Under the pieces are notes generated by a model. The model saw only the letters and a program-made list of their open reading frames with translations, did no database searches and was not told where the DNA came from. Below, piece by piece: positions 1 through 9,132 of a stretch of 64,000 bases of DNA (positions are counted from its first letter, which is position 1; each line of letters begins with the position of its first letter). The position numbers were made by a program, and so were the translations under genes. This DNA is from SAR324 cluster bacterium (GTDB taxonomy: Bacteria; SAR324; NAC60-12): positions 115,414 to 179,413 of the forward strand of contig JADFZZ010000004.1 in assembly GCA_015232315.1 (NCBI GenBank), written 5' to 3'.

Positions 1-167
1 TCAAACAATTCCTTGAGTTTCGCCATGGTTTTCTCAGGGTTCAATTCCAACGCCTTGGAGAATTCCACCATGGCACGATCAAACAGTTTCCCCTGAATAA
101 GGCCTTCGCCCCTCTTGATCAACTCATCTATCTGTGAATCATCGGCTTTTGTGGACTTATTGAACAT
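1..167 (-). CDS. TPR-repeat protein, N-terminal part
   Basis: The gene starts at ATG 167 on the minus strand, behind an AGGGGGTGG ribosome site, and runs off the left edge, so only about 55 residues are visible. They contain one tetratricopeptide-like helix pair: a Gly-rich first helix (GEGLIQGKLFDRA), then FSKALELNP, which matches the TPR consensus of small residues followed by A-L-x-x-x-P. TPR units mediate protein-protein contacts. No signal peptide is seen, so the visible part looks cytoplasmic. Function beyond scaffolding cannot be judged from this fragment. Confidence 0.7.
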   Translation of the reverse strand, partial: MFNKSTKADDSQIDELIKRGEGLIQGKLFDRAMVEFSKALELNPEKTMAKLKELF

Positions 168-633
168 TCCACCCCCTGAATACCTGGTTACTTATGATTA
201 AGGCTGATCGCACAAATCACCCTCTGGTCTCGTTTCTACGGTTTACTCACTGGATTCATGGTCTTCGCCCTGAATGACCAACGTAGAGACAGGTTTCAAA
301 CCCGTCTCTACCGATTATTTCTTTGGCCCGTTCGCATCTGAAAACAGTAACACGATGCAAACGGAATTCTCCGTGTTCGGGTTTTCGCCTGAAATCGAAT
401 ATTTTCAGCGTTGGATTGGTTTATAACATAAAAACCAACTTGATGTCATCTTTTGGACACATTTATCTGCCTATTTTAGATTCACCAAGTATGCCAGCCT
501 AAAAAAACCTGAATTTACAGTTGCGTCTCTTATCCTGAATTTGTTAAGAACCCTCTATGTTGTCCGAACCGATTTCCGGAACAGGAAAACTACTGGGAAG
601 AAACTTTTTTAACCTTTGAAAAAAGAGGGAACT
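168..633. other. Intergenic region between divergent genes
   Basis: About 470 bases separate the leftward TPR gene and the rightward DUF445 gene. I see no credible ORF. The one clear structure is the GTAG-tipped hairpin at 283-311. Promoters for both flanking genes must lie here, but no convincing -35/-10 pair stands out. Confidence 0.6.
283..311. repeat. GTAG-tipped palindromic repeat (REP-like hairpin)
   Basis: The left arm GTAGAGAC-A-GGTTT and right arm AAACC-C-GTCTCTAC pair with a single A/C mismatch around a one-base centre. It begins with GTAG and ends with CTAC, and shares the GTAGAGAC/GTCTCTAC arms with the hairpin at 53218-53244. It lies between divergent genes, so it is not a terminator for either. 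Confidence 0.6.
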
Positions 634-1848
634 ATGTGGCAAACGTTTATTGAACATCCCCTGTTATATTTGAGTATGCCCTTTGTCAGTGCGTTCGTGG
701 GATGGGGAACGAATGTGCTGGCGATAAAAATGGCCTTTGAACCCAAGGAATTCATTGGAAAACCGCCTATTCTCGGGTGGCAGGGAGTGATTCCCCGTAT
801 GGCTGAAAAATTCGCGACGATGACCGTCGATACCATGAGTGCCAAGTTGCTGGACATGCATGAACTGTTTTCGAAGTTCGACGCGGGCCGTGTGACGGAA
901 ATCATGGAACCATACATGCTTGATATCATTGAGGACATGTTGAATGATGTCATGATGGCTGAAATTCCAAACGTTTGGGAAGCCCTGCCTATCGCTATCA
1001 AAAAACAAATTTATAACGCCATCAAGGCCGAGGCACCGGACAGTATTCATGAAACCATGGAAGACATCAAAAACAACATTGAAGAAGTGTTTGATCTCCG
1101 CACCATGCTCATCACCAACCTGGTCAAGGATATTGATGTTCTGTGTAACATTTTTGAACGTTCAGCCAGTCAGGAAATGAAGTTCATCGCCAAATCTGGA
1201 GTTTATTTCGGGTTTCCATTGGGTATTTTGCAGATGTTTGTGTGGATGCACTGGCAGGATTGGTATCTGGTTCCACTGTTTGGCGCCTTGTGTGGCTATG
1301 TCACCAATGTTCTGGCGTTGCATATGATTTTTGAACCCAAAAAACCAGTGAAGATTGGTCCGTTCACCATGCATGGACTGTTCTTCCGCAGGCAGGATGA
1401 GATTGCCGCGGAGCAGGGCATGTTGATCGCCAAAGAAATCCTCAATCCTGAACGCGTCATTGAAGGCATTCTGAAAGGTCCCTCTTCGGATCGTCTGTTC
1501 AAGTTGATCCATAAAAATGTAAAAAAAGCGATTGATGAATATGCGGGTCTGGCAAAACCGCTGATGTTGGCGACGGTTGGAACAGAACGCTTTATCAAAA
1601 TCAAAAATGGTGTGATTGAAAAAATATTTGAACGGGCACAGGACATTATGAAACCACTACATGCCTATACCTATGAGGCACTGGACGTGGAAAATCTGGT
1701 ACGGGAGAAAGTAAAATTATTATCCCCTGAAGATTTTGAGAGCATGATACGCCCCATTTTCCAGGAAGATGAATGGATCATGACCGGTGGCGGAGCTGTT
1801 CTGGGAATCATCGTGGGATTTTTACAGTTGGGCATGTTTTTCTTTTAA
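634..1848 (+). CDS. DUF445 family membrane protein
   Basis: This 404-residue protein belongs to the DUF445 family (YheB/YjiN-like), whose function is poorly defined. The N-terminus (YLSMPFVSAFVGWGTNVLAIK) and a second similar segment near residue 215 (PLFGALCGYVTNVLALHMIF) are the paired hydrophobic G-x-x-T-N-x-L-A repeats typical of the family. A last hydrophobic segment ends the protein (GGGAVLGIIVGFLQLGMFFF). The middle is helical and charged. I chose ATG 634 because AGAGGGA sits just upstream; a TTG at 616 would only add six residues. It is followed after 67 bases by pta, possibly in the same transcript. The family assignment is firm, the role unknown. Confidence 0.85.
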   Translation: MWQTFIEHPLLYLSMPFVSAFVGWGTNVLAIKMAFEPKEFIGKPPILGWQGVIPRMAEKFATMTVDTMSAKLLDMHELFSKFDAGRVTEIMEPYMLDIIEDMLNDVMMAEIPNVWEALPIAIKKQIYNAIKAEAPDSIHETMEDIKNNIEEVFDLRTMLITNLVKDIDVLCNIFERSASQEMKFIAKSGVYFGFPLGILQMFVWMHWQDWYLVPLFGALCGYVTNVLALHMIFEPKKPVKIGPFTMHGLFFRRQDEIAAEQGMLIAKEILNPERVIEGILKGPSSDRLFKLIHKNVKKAIDEYAGLAKPLMLATVGTERFIKIKNGVIEKIFERAQDIMKPLHAYTYEALDVENLVREKVKLLSPEDFESMIRPIFQEDEWIMTGGGAVLGIIVGFLQLGMFFF

Positions 1849-1915
1849 ATTTTCAAATTCCGGGATGTGGTTCTCATACCCCGGGAAAAAACAATTCGTA
1901 ACATACAGAGGAGTT

Positions 1916-4021
1916 ATGGCAAAAAATTTATATATCACTCCAACCGTCAATTTGAGTGGAAAATCTGTGATTGCGCTGGGAATCATGGAAATGTTGCGCA
2001 GGGATGTGCGCAAAGTTGGATTTTTCAGACCCATTGTAGATTTGCATGGCAATAACACGCTGGATCCTGATACCGAACTTCTGTTGAATTACTACAAATT
2101 GCCGTTTGAACATGAGGAAACCCATGCGTTCACATTTGATGAAGCACAAAAACTGGTTCAGGCAGGAAAACAGTCAGATCTGATGGAAGGCATCATGAAC
2201 AAATATCAGGCCATGGCTGACAAATGTGATTTTGTGTTATGCGAGGGAACTGATTTTGAAGCAGGAACCTCCGCTTTTGAATTTGATATCAACGCGGAAA
2301 TCGCTTCGAATCTGGGCGCGCCGGTGTTGGTGATCACCAGCGGCAATAGTAAAAATCTGGAAAAAATATTCTCCGAAGCTCAAATGGCGATTCAGTCGTT
2401 TCAGGCCAAAGGCATCAATCCGCTGGGCGCGCTCATCAACAGAGTTTCTGAGGTAGACATCAAAACCGTGCAGGCCGGACTGAACAATTTCTGCAAAGCC
2501 AATAATTGTCTGACCTATGCAGTCCCCGAAGATCCCACGCTGGCAAAGCCCACAATGGCTGAAATTGTCAAATGGTTCAATGCCGACATTTTATTTGGCG
2601 AGGAACATCTGGATCAGCCTGTGGACAACTTCATCATGGGGGCCATGCACATCCATAATTTTATCAACCGAATCAAGGATGGAAGTGTTGTGATCACTCC
2701 CGGAGACCGATCCGATCTGATTCTGACAGCGCTGTTGTCCAATGTTTCCAGCACCATTCCAAACATTGCGGGCATCATTCTCACTGGTGGATTACTGCCG
2801 GAACCCAGTGTGAAACGGCTGATTGAAGGCTGGACCAAATCACCGATTCCGATCATTTCCGTGAAGGAAAGCACCTTTACCACCACCCAGTTGTTGCCAT
2901 CGATCCATTCCAAGATTCACTCCAGCAACAAACGCAAAATTGCCAGTGCCCTGAATCATTTTGAATCCAACGTCAATGTGGAAGAGTTGCGGGAAAAACT
3001 GAAAATGTCCAAATCAGAACGCATCACTCCTATCATGTTTGAACACGGACTCATTCAACGAGCCAAAGCCAACAAACAGCACATCGTCCTCCCGGAAGGC
3101 CTGGAAGACAGGATTCTGAAAGCCGCGGAAGTTCTGTTGCTCAGAAATGTGGTGGACATCACCTTGTTGGGCTATGAAGACAAAATTCAGGAACGTATCC
3201 GGAATCTGGGACTTAAACTGAATGGCGCGCAAATCATTCAACCTGATCAATCAAAATGGTATGAGGAATTCTGTCAGACCTATTATGATTTGCGCAAACA
3301 CAAGGGCATTACCATGGAGAACGCAAAGGATGTGATGGATGATTTCAGTTATTTCGGCACCATGATGGTTCACAAAGGTTATGCGGATGGCATGGTTTCA
3401 GGTTCTGTGCACACCACCCAGCATACGATTCGTCCCGCCCTGGAATTTGTAAAAACCAAGCCGGGCTTTTCTATTGTGTCCAGTGTCTTTTTCATGTGTC
3501 TGCGTGATCGAACACTGGTGTATGGGGACTGTGCGGTGAATCCCAATCCAACCGCTGAACAACTGGCAGAAATCGCCGTCAGTTCAGCCCAGACCGCCAG
3601 CGCGTTCGGGATTGAACCACGAATCGCGATGCTGTCCTATTCTACAGGTGTTTCCGGGCAAGGAGCCGATGTAGAAAAAGTGAGACTGGCTACCGAAATC
3701 GCCAAGAAAAACGCGCCTCATCTGAAAATCGAAGGCCCCATCCAGTATGATGCCGCTATCGATCCTGAAGTGGCCAGAACCAAAATGCCCAACAGCGAAG
3801 TCGCTGGAAAAGCCACAGTGTTTATTTTCCCTGATCTCAATACTGGAAACAATACCTACAAAGCTGTTCAGCGGTCCGCTCAGGCGGTAGCGATTGGACC
3901 CGTCCTGCAGGGGCTCAACAAACCCGTCAATGACCTGAGCCGGGGCTGTACCATTCCGGATATTGTCAATACCATAGCCATTACGGCCATTCAGGCTCAG
4001 GCTGAGAAGGAGGCAAAATGA
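1916..4021 (+). CDS. pta: Phosphate acetyltransferase, long form
   Basis: Converts acetyl-CoA and phosphate to acetyl phosphate in the cytoplasm, the first step of acetate formation with ATP gain. At 701 residues it is the long enterobacterial-type form: an N-terminal BioD-like P-loop region (about 1-190), a DRTGG regulatory domain (about 215-330, with VVITPGDRSDLILTAL) and the C-terminal PTA/PTB catalytic domain (about 375-700, with MMVHKGYADGMVSGS and YDAAIDPEVA). ATG 1916 is set by AGAGGAG six bases upstream and by agreement with the family N-terminus; the open frame itself extends to 1787 inside the DUF445 gene. Its stop overlaps the ackA start (ATGA), so the pair is translationally coupled. 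Confidence 0.95.
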   Translation: MAKNLYITPTVNLSGKSVIALGIMEMLRRDVRKVGFFRPIVDLHGNNTLDPDTELLLNYYKLPFEHEETHAFTFDEAQKLVQAGKQSDLMEGIMNKYQAMADKCDFVLCEGTDFEAGTSAFEFDINAEIASNLGAPVLVITSGNSKNLEKIFSEAQMAIQSFQAKGINPLGALINRVSEVDIKTVQAGLNNFCKANNCLTYAVPEDPTLAKPTMAEIVKWFNADILFGEEHLDQPVDNFIMGAMHIHNFINRIKDGSVVITPGDRSDLILTALLSNVSSTIPNIAGIILTGGLLPEPSVKRLIEGWTKSPIPIISVKESTFTTTQLLPSIHSKIHSSNKRKIASALNHFESNVNVEELREKLKMSKSERITPIMFEHGLIQRAKANKQHIVLPEGLEDRILKAAEVLLLRNVVDITLLGYEDKIQERIRNLGLKLNGAQIIQPDQSKWYEEFCQTYYDLRKHKGITMENAKDVMDDFSYFGTMMVHKGYADGMVSGSVHTTQHTIRPALEFVKTKPGFSIVSSVFFMCLRDRTLVYGDCAVNPNPTAEQLAEIAVSSAQTASAFGIEPRIAMLSYSTGVSGQGADVEKVRLATEIAKKNAPHLKIEGPIQYDAAIDPEVARTKMPNSEVAGKATVFIFPDLNTGNNTYKAVQRSAQAVAIGPVLQGLNKPVNDLSRGCTIPDIVNTIAITAIQAQAEKEAK

Positions 4022-5229
4022 AAATTCTGGTTATCAACGCGGGCAGTTCCTCCGTCAAGTATCAACTGTTCAATATGGAAAATCATCAGGTCATGGCCAC
4101 TGGCCTGGTGGAACGTATCGGAGAACCTCACAGTTCCCTGAAACATCAGAAATATCCAAAACAGCCGGGAGCGTCCGAGATCACCGTGGAACAAGCCATC
4201 AGTGACCACAAGGAAGCCATGGAACTCATTGGCAAACTCCTGACCGATCCGCATTCCGGTGTCATCAAGGATGCCTTGGAAATCGCGGGCATCGGGCATC
4301 GGGTGGTGCATGGCGGCGAAGCGTTTCATGACGCAATGGTCATGACCGATGAAGCACTTCAGGCCGTCAGGGATCACGTTCCACTGGCACCTTTGCATAA
4401 TCCGGCAAATCTGACAGGCATTGAAGTCTCCATCTCTATTTTCCCCGGAGTGCCTCAGGTTGGAGTGTTTGATACCGCCTTCCATCAAAGCATTCCCGCC
4501 CATGCCTATCATTATGCTCTGCCGTATGAGTATTATACGAAACATCGAATCAGACGGTATGGTTTCCATGGCACGTCGCATTATTATGTGGCCAAGGAAG
4601 CCGCAAAATATCTCAATAAACCGCTGAATGACTGTAATTTTATTACGATCCACCTGGGGAATGGCGCAAGTATGGCGGCGGTGGAACGTGGTAAAAGCGT
4701 GGATACCACGATGGGAATGACTCCGCTGGAAGGTTTGATCATGGGAACACGTTGTGGCGATGTGGACCCGGCTCTGCATGTGTATATTGCGGAAAATGTA
4801 GGATTAACGATTCAGGCGATTGACAAACTCATGAACAAGGAAAGCGGACTCAAGGGAATTTGTGGCAGCAATGACATGCGTGATATTCTGGAGAAAGTCA
4901 GGAAAGGTGACAAATACGCCAAACTCGCGTTTGATATGTACACCTATCGCATCAAAAAATATGTGGGATCCTATTGCGCGGTTCTGGGCGATGTGGATGC
5001 CATCATTTTCACCGCCGGTATCGGGCAGAATTCTCCAGATGTCCGGGAAGCTGTTTGTTCCCGTTTGAACAACATCGGCATTATTATGGATACCGCCAAA
5101 AACAAACAGAGCTGTTCTTCAATTCTCGAACTGAACACGTCTGAAAGTCCGGTCAAGATTTTGGCTATTGCCACCAATGAAGAACTGGAAATCGCCCTGC
5201 AAACGCATCGGGTGATTGCGGAAGGTTAA
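4018..5229 (+). CDS. ackA: Acetate kinase
   Basis: Transfers phosphate from acetyl phosphate to ADP, giving acetate and ATP, and works reversibly with the upstream Pta. The 403-residue length is normal. The ASKHA-fold signatures are intact: MKILVINAGSSSVKYQLF at the N-terminus, GHRVVHGG near residue 94, FDTAFHQSIP (catalytic Asp region), RRYGFHGTSHYYV, the ITIHLGNGASMAAV nucleotide loop, GTRCGDVDPAL and FTAGIGQNSPDVRE. It starts at the ATGA overlap with pta. Together they imply fermentative or overflow acetate metabolism, or acetate activation, and supply acetyl phosphate, a possible phosphodonor for the receivers in this region. Confidence 0.96.
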   Translation: MKILVINAGSSSVKYQLFNMENHQVMATGLVERIGEPHSSLKHQKYPKQPGASEITVEQAISDHKEAMELIGKLLTDPHSGVIKDALEIAGIGHRVVHGGEAFHDAMVMTDEALQAVRDHVPLAPLHNPANLTGIEVSISIFPGVPQVGVFDTAFHQSIPAHAYHYALPYEYYTKHRIRRYGFHGTSHYYVAKEAAKYLNKPLNDCNFITIHLGNGASMAAVERGKSVDTTMGMTPLEGLIMGTRCGDVDPALHVYIAENVGLTIQAIDKLMNKESGLKGICGSNDMRDILEKVRKGDKYAKLAFDMYTYRIKKYVGSYCAVLGDVDAIIFTAGIGQNSPDVREAVCSRLNNIGIIMDTAKNKQSCSSILELNTSESPVKILAIATNEELEIALQTHRVIAEG

Positions 5230-5309
5230 TTGCCAGATAATGTGACTCAGGCGTTGAAATCGTTCTCGTGAAGTCAACAGACTCCAGCCTAAATCGGGAC
5301 ACTTTGAGG

Positions 5310-5376
5310 GTAGGCCGGAACTACGTGTCCGGCAAACTCGACGCTCAGAAAAGCGGGGCTTGTGATCCCCGCCTAC
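5310..5376. repeat. Paired REP hairpins in inverted orientation (BIME-like)
   Basis: First unit: GTAG, then GCCGGA / TCCGGC stem around the eight-base loop ACTACGTG (5310-5333). Second unit, inverted: GCGGGG / CCCCGC stem around an eight-base loop, followed by CTAC (5353-5376). GTAG head plus six-bp stem plus eight-base loop is the arrangement of REP sequences associated with RAYT transposases; two units head-out form a BIME. It lies between ackA and the hemerythrin gene. Confidence 0.65.
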
Positions 5377-5425
5377 CAGGTGTCTCGCCTTAAGTGTGTA
5401 GCAAAAACAAACAAGGACTTTAACA

Positions 5426-6658
5426 ATGCAAAAAGCTATTTGGACTGATGAACTCTGTTGTGGAGTGGAATCGATTGATTCGCAAAACAAGTTATTGATC
5501 GGTTTTTTTTCAGATTATTATACAGCGTTGGCGATAGACGACAATTTTGCCACCATCAAAGATATTCTGTCCTTTATCCGAAGTCATATTGTCAAGCAGT
5601 TTGCCCATGAAGAAGCACTGATGGAATTGAATAAAGATCCGTTTTATTTGATGCATCAGAGCGCTCATCAGGAGTTTATTGACGCCTACAAAAAAACTTT
5701 GGAGGATTACCGGATCAATCGTGATTTCGAAAAATTGAAGGCTGATCTGGATTATATGTTTGAGTGGTTTCTCCTCCATATTGAAATATGGGATAAACAA
5801 CTGGGTGATTATCTGAAGGAATGCGACAATGATTCACGCAATTCAAAGTATCAATGGACGACATCGTTGAGTTGTTTTCTGACCAAAGGAGATGAACAAC
5901 ATCAGGAGTTATTCAATAAATTCGGTGACTATGCCGCAAACAGTCAGGCACAGGCTGATTCCACATCGACGTTTAAGATGCTTGAATTTCTTCATGGTTA
6001 TCTGACCAATCATTTCAGTGATGAAGAAGTCGGCATGAAAAAATTTGGTTATCCGCATTACGAACAACATAGAAAGGAACACATCAACTATATTGATAAA
6101 TACAAGGCCATGCTCCTGGAGTTTCAACAACAACAAGATCATACCAAACTGCATGAAAACGCGTTTGATATGTATGATACTCTGGTCAAACATATCAAAC
6201 GTTCAGATTTGAACATGGGTTTTTATATCAAAATCAGAGTGATGCAACGTCATACCAAAAAACGTATTGTTATTGTTTGTCAGGAAGAAAACCTGTCGTC
6301 CAGCCTTGAAAATGAATTTTCCACCTTTGGTTTTTCTGAACTCATTGTGACTAAAGATGAAATCGATGCCTGGGAATGGGTGAAAACGGATACGGTTTCA
6401 TTGTTGGTGATTGCCAGTGATCATGATGTTTTTCAAGGGGCAGATCTCTTGTTCAGAGTCAGAGGTGGTAAAGAGGATACCCCGGTCCTGCTTCTGCCAA
6501 ATCAAAAAAACTGCAAGAATCTTGAATCAACACTGAAAGGTCAGAAATTGCGAACCGCTGATAATTTGATTGAGATACGACCTTACGACTTAGGGAAACT
6601 GTTACATAAAATCGACGAAAAAATATTTAAACATCGTAAAGGACCCATAACCATTTAA
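5426..6658 (+). CDS. Tandem hemerythrin protein with receiver-like C-terminus
   Basis: A 410-residue cytoplasmic protein with three parts. Hemerythrin-like domain 1 (about 1-130) starts IWTDELCCGVESIDSQN; the first ligand His is Asn21 and the next is Gln58 (QFAHEE), while H77, H81 and HIEIWD remain, so a normal di-iron site is unlikely. Domain 2 (about 140-270) keeps the complete set: GDEQH, HFSDEE, YEQHRKEH and HIKRSD, predicting a working oxygen-binding di-iron centre. Residues 272-400 look like a CheY-type receiver (KRIVIVCQEENL, SLLVIASDHD), but the acidic pocket at the start is replaced by Gln-Glu. ATG 5426 follows AAGGA. It probably senses oxygen or redox and signals by protein contact. 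Confidence 0.85.
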   Translation: MQKAIWTDELCCGVESIDSQNKLLIGFFSDYYTALAIDDNFATIKDILSFIRSHIVKQFAHEEALMELNKDPFYLMHQSAHQEFIDAYKKTLEDYRINRDFEKLKADLDYMFEWFLLHIEIWDKQLGDYLKECDNDSRNSKYQWTTSLSCFLTKGDEQHQELFNKFGDYAANSQAQADSTSTFKMLEFLHGYLTNHFSDEEVGMKKFGYPHYEQHRKEHINYIDKYKAMLLEFQQQQDHTKLHENAFDMYDTLVKHIKRSDLNMGFYIKIRVMQRHTKKRIVIVCQEENLSSSLENEFSTFGFSELIVTKDEIDAWEWVKTDTVSLLVIASDHDVFQGADLLFRVRGGKEDTPVLLLPNQKNCKNLESTLKGQKLRTADNLIEIRPYDLGKLLHKIDEKIFKHRKGPITI

Positions 6659-6747
6659 CTTCAGCCCCATGAACTGAAGTGTTCAAAAAAATCACGTCCG
6701 CAACCTGATCACCTGATTTTCAAACCCCTCATCCCTTCAATGGAATT

Positions 6748-9108
6748 ATGCCCAACACCCAGTCAAATCCTGTGTCGGATATTTTTGCTGTTTACAAGCA
6801 TCCCAAAGAAAATTACATGACCACCCTGAATCTACTGTTGTCAACTTTGGATGAAACACAGATTCTTGCTTACATGGAAGAGGAAACCAAACTACAATCG
6901 CTCGTCTATCAGCAACAACAAACTGGCGATCCTGAAATAAAATCATTGCTTCAGCATGAGTTGGATCATCTCCGTGAAAAAAGTCTGTTTCTTCAGTTAA
7001 GGCAGGAAATCGAACTGCTGGATAAAAAGTTATATGAGAATCTTGCCGCGGCAGAAACAACAGCAACACAAACTGAACCTTCGCCGTTCTGGAAGGAATA
7101 TGCGGTGGAATACACAGCCGTCAGTTACCTGATCAACCACATGGTATCCGCCTGGAACCATACACGGAAAGGTGGCTTGAAGGCCATGCAACTGGCAAAA
7201 TATCCCACAATAGGACTGGTTTTCCTGTCGAAACTGGATCATCTCAAACAACTCCAGATCAATCGTCGTTCCGAGAAAGGGCTCACTCCCGCAGAAACAC
7301 TTGGGGTTGAAAAATTCATGCGCTCGTTCTGGACGAGACAGGTTTCCAGACCAACCTTGTGGAAATATGAAAAACCCTCTGTCAAGCAGGGGAATCTTTC
7401 CGATTACACTTTGACAAACACCCCTCCAAAACTGGAAGAAGGCAAAAACTATTTCAGGGTAATGGATCCAGAGCAGGAAAAGACGCTTGGAGTCCGCATC
7501 ATTGATCACAAATTAACCTCCGAATACGCTTCTTTTGTTCTGTCCTCAGGCATCCGTGCCAGTCAAGGCAACCTGACCTCAACGGAGGCTACTGAAGCAC
7601 AACGCCAAATGCTGGCTAAAATGGCTTCGCTGAATGCCACCATGCTGTATTATGGCACCAGAAATCACAAAATTCTGTATCACGTGAAAACGCATTACAC
7701 TTTCCTGTGGATTGAGCCGCATCTGGTTCCTGTCATCTGCACCGCATCATGGGCGGATTTAATGGATACGCATTCAGAAAAAATTTCTGACCAAAAACTA
7801 TTGAAGATGGTTTGCGGACAGTCCACAGGCTTTGAATATTCGATCCGACAATTGAATCCCCAAATTTTCCAGCAACTTCAGGTGATGGGAAAGCAGGGCG
7901 GCTATGAGACAGGTCAGCCGTTGACAAGCAAGGACTTTCCAAAAGAGATTCGATCCCAGATCAATGAATTGCTGTTGAAAACCCTGAATGATCTGGATGA
8001 TATCTATTCCATCACCGTCGTGGATAACAATCATCTGTCCTTGCCCAAACAGGATCCTGCCTTCTGTACATTCGGCAACATCACCCGCACGCATACCCGT
8101 TGTGAATTTGTTTATGAACAACCCTCCCATGACATTCTGCATCTGAACCTCCACCAGCGTTTTGCTCACTCCTGGATTGATGGCGCTGGCGCACTGGAGA
8201 TTCAAACTCGATTGCTGAAACAATTCCTGGCTGATCAAAATTCGGTTGAGGCATCAGCTTCCATGTCCCCAAGCCCGTATCAGCGAGACCATGTTCTGCT
8301 TCAGAAAACGCTGAATCCTGCCAGTCATTCATTTTGTGTCAGGGTGACGCAGGGTACTCAATTGACAGCATGGGAAAAGCAGGTTGGAAAAATCTGGAAT
8401 ATCATGCAAACCAAAGGCATTGCCAAACAGGATATCAAGGGCGTCAATCTGGATATTGTCATCATGACGGCCCTGATGCGCGGACTAGGCCTGAATCATG
8501 GCCATTATCTGGAAGCGTATGACCTTGATCCTGTGAATCCTGCAGAAAAAGGGATTTGCCCGGTCATTGTTCCCAGACCTGAATATTATCCGGACCGACT
8601 GGATCAGAAACTGGAAATGAAAGAATATCGCCGAGCCGTGATCAATGCCTGCGCGTTTATTTCAGAAGGACGTTCCATTGCGAAGATGGGAATGGGGCCT
8701 GTCAGCGGTTTTTCACTGTTCACCCGGAGATATAACAAAATTCTGGAAAGCATTGCCATGTTCATTGGGAAAAATGAAACCTCCATGATCAGTAAACCCA
8801 AGCTGATGTATTCCCGACTGTCTCCTGATCACCCCAATCAATCCGCGTTCTATACTGCCATGTCCGATGTGTATGAAGAGGCTGTGATCATCGGTGCCAT
8901 CTATGAAAACCAGAGAACTCACGCCACTGAGGACACACTGTTTATTTCGTTCGACATTGCGCCTGACGCTCCTGTTTCTTTGAGGGAAAAATTGATTCAA
9001 CTGATGTCACACCCGGCGGGAAGCACCCATCCCGGTGAAAAAATCACACAGTTGATCACGGAAGAACTTCAGCAACTGGAGCAAGTAGGGATAGAGTCTG
9101 AAAATTAA
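6748..9108 (+). CDS. Carnitine/choline acyltransferase-like protein (CoA-dependent acyltransferase fold)
   Basis: A 786-residue cytoplasmic protein with no signal peptide. Residues near 475 carry HSWIDGAGAL, matching the HxxxDG catalytic motif and very close to the EHSWGDG segment of carnitine palmitoyltransferases. Downstream, a segment near 575 (KGVNLDIVIMTALMRGL then HGHYLEAYDL) sits where that family has SPDAFxQxALQLAxY and HGKxVATYES. Overall similarity is weak, and the usual STRRFHHGRTE signature is not visible. The superfamily moves acyl groups from CoA to an acceptor hydroxyl; the substrate here is unknown. The N-terminus is a charged helical extension. ATG 6748 is the longest start; ATG 6817 is possible. 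Recognition rests on motif reading only. Confidence 0.55.
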   Translation: MPNTQSNPVSDIFAVYKHPKENYMTTLNLLLSTLDETQILAYMEEETKLQSLVYQQQQTGDPEIKSLLQHELDHLREKSLFLQLRQEIELLDKKLYENLAAAETTATQTEPSPFWKEYAVEYTAVSYLINHMVSAWNHTRKGGLKAMQLAKYPTIGLVFLSKLDHLKQLQINRRSEKGLTPAETLGVEKFMRSFWTRQVSRPTLWKYEKPSVKQGNLSDYTLTNTPPKLEEGKNYFRVMDPEQEKTLGVRIIDHKLTSEYASFVLSSGIRASQGNLTSTEATEAQRQMLAKMASLNATMLYYGTRNHKILYHVKTHYTFLWIEPHLVPVICTASWADLMDTHSEKISDQKLLKMVCGQSTGFEYSIRQLNPQIFQQLQVMGKQGGYETGQPLTSKDFPKEIRSQINELLLKTLNDLDDIYSITVVDNNHLSLPKQDPAFCTFGNITRTHTRCEFVYEQPSHDILHLNLHQRFAHSWIDGAGALEIQTRLLKQFLADQNSVEASASMSPSPYQRDHVLLQKTLNPASHSFCVRVTQGTQLTAWEKQVGKIWNIMQTKGIAKQDIKGVNLDIVIMTALMRGLGLNHGHYLEAYDLDPVNPAEKGICPVIVPRPEYYPDRLDQKLEMKEYRRAVINACAFISEGRSIAKMGMGPVSGFSLFTRRYNKILESIAMFIGKNETSMISKPKLMYSRLSPDHPNQSAFYTAMSDVYEEAVIIGAIYENQRTHATEDTLFISFDIAPDAPVSLREKLIQLMSHPAGSTHPGEKITQLITEELQQLEQVGIESEN

Positions 9109-9132
9109 AATTCTAAAAACTAAATCATCGAG

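Noticed and set aside
664-1050. Long antisense frames inside the DUF445 gene
   Set aside because: They mirror a well-supported gene on the opposite strand, have no ribosome site and no recognisable family.
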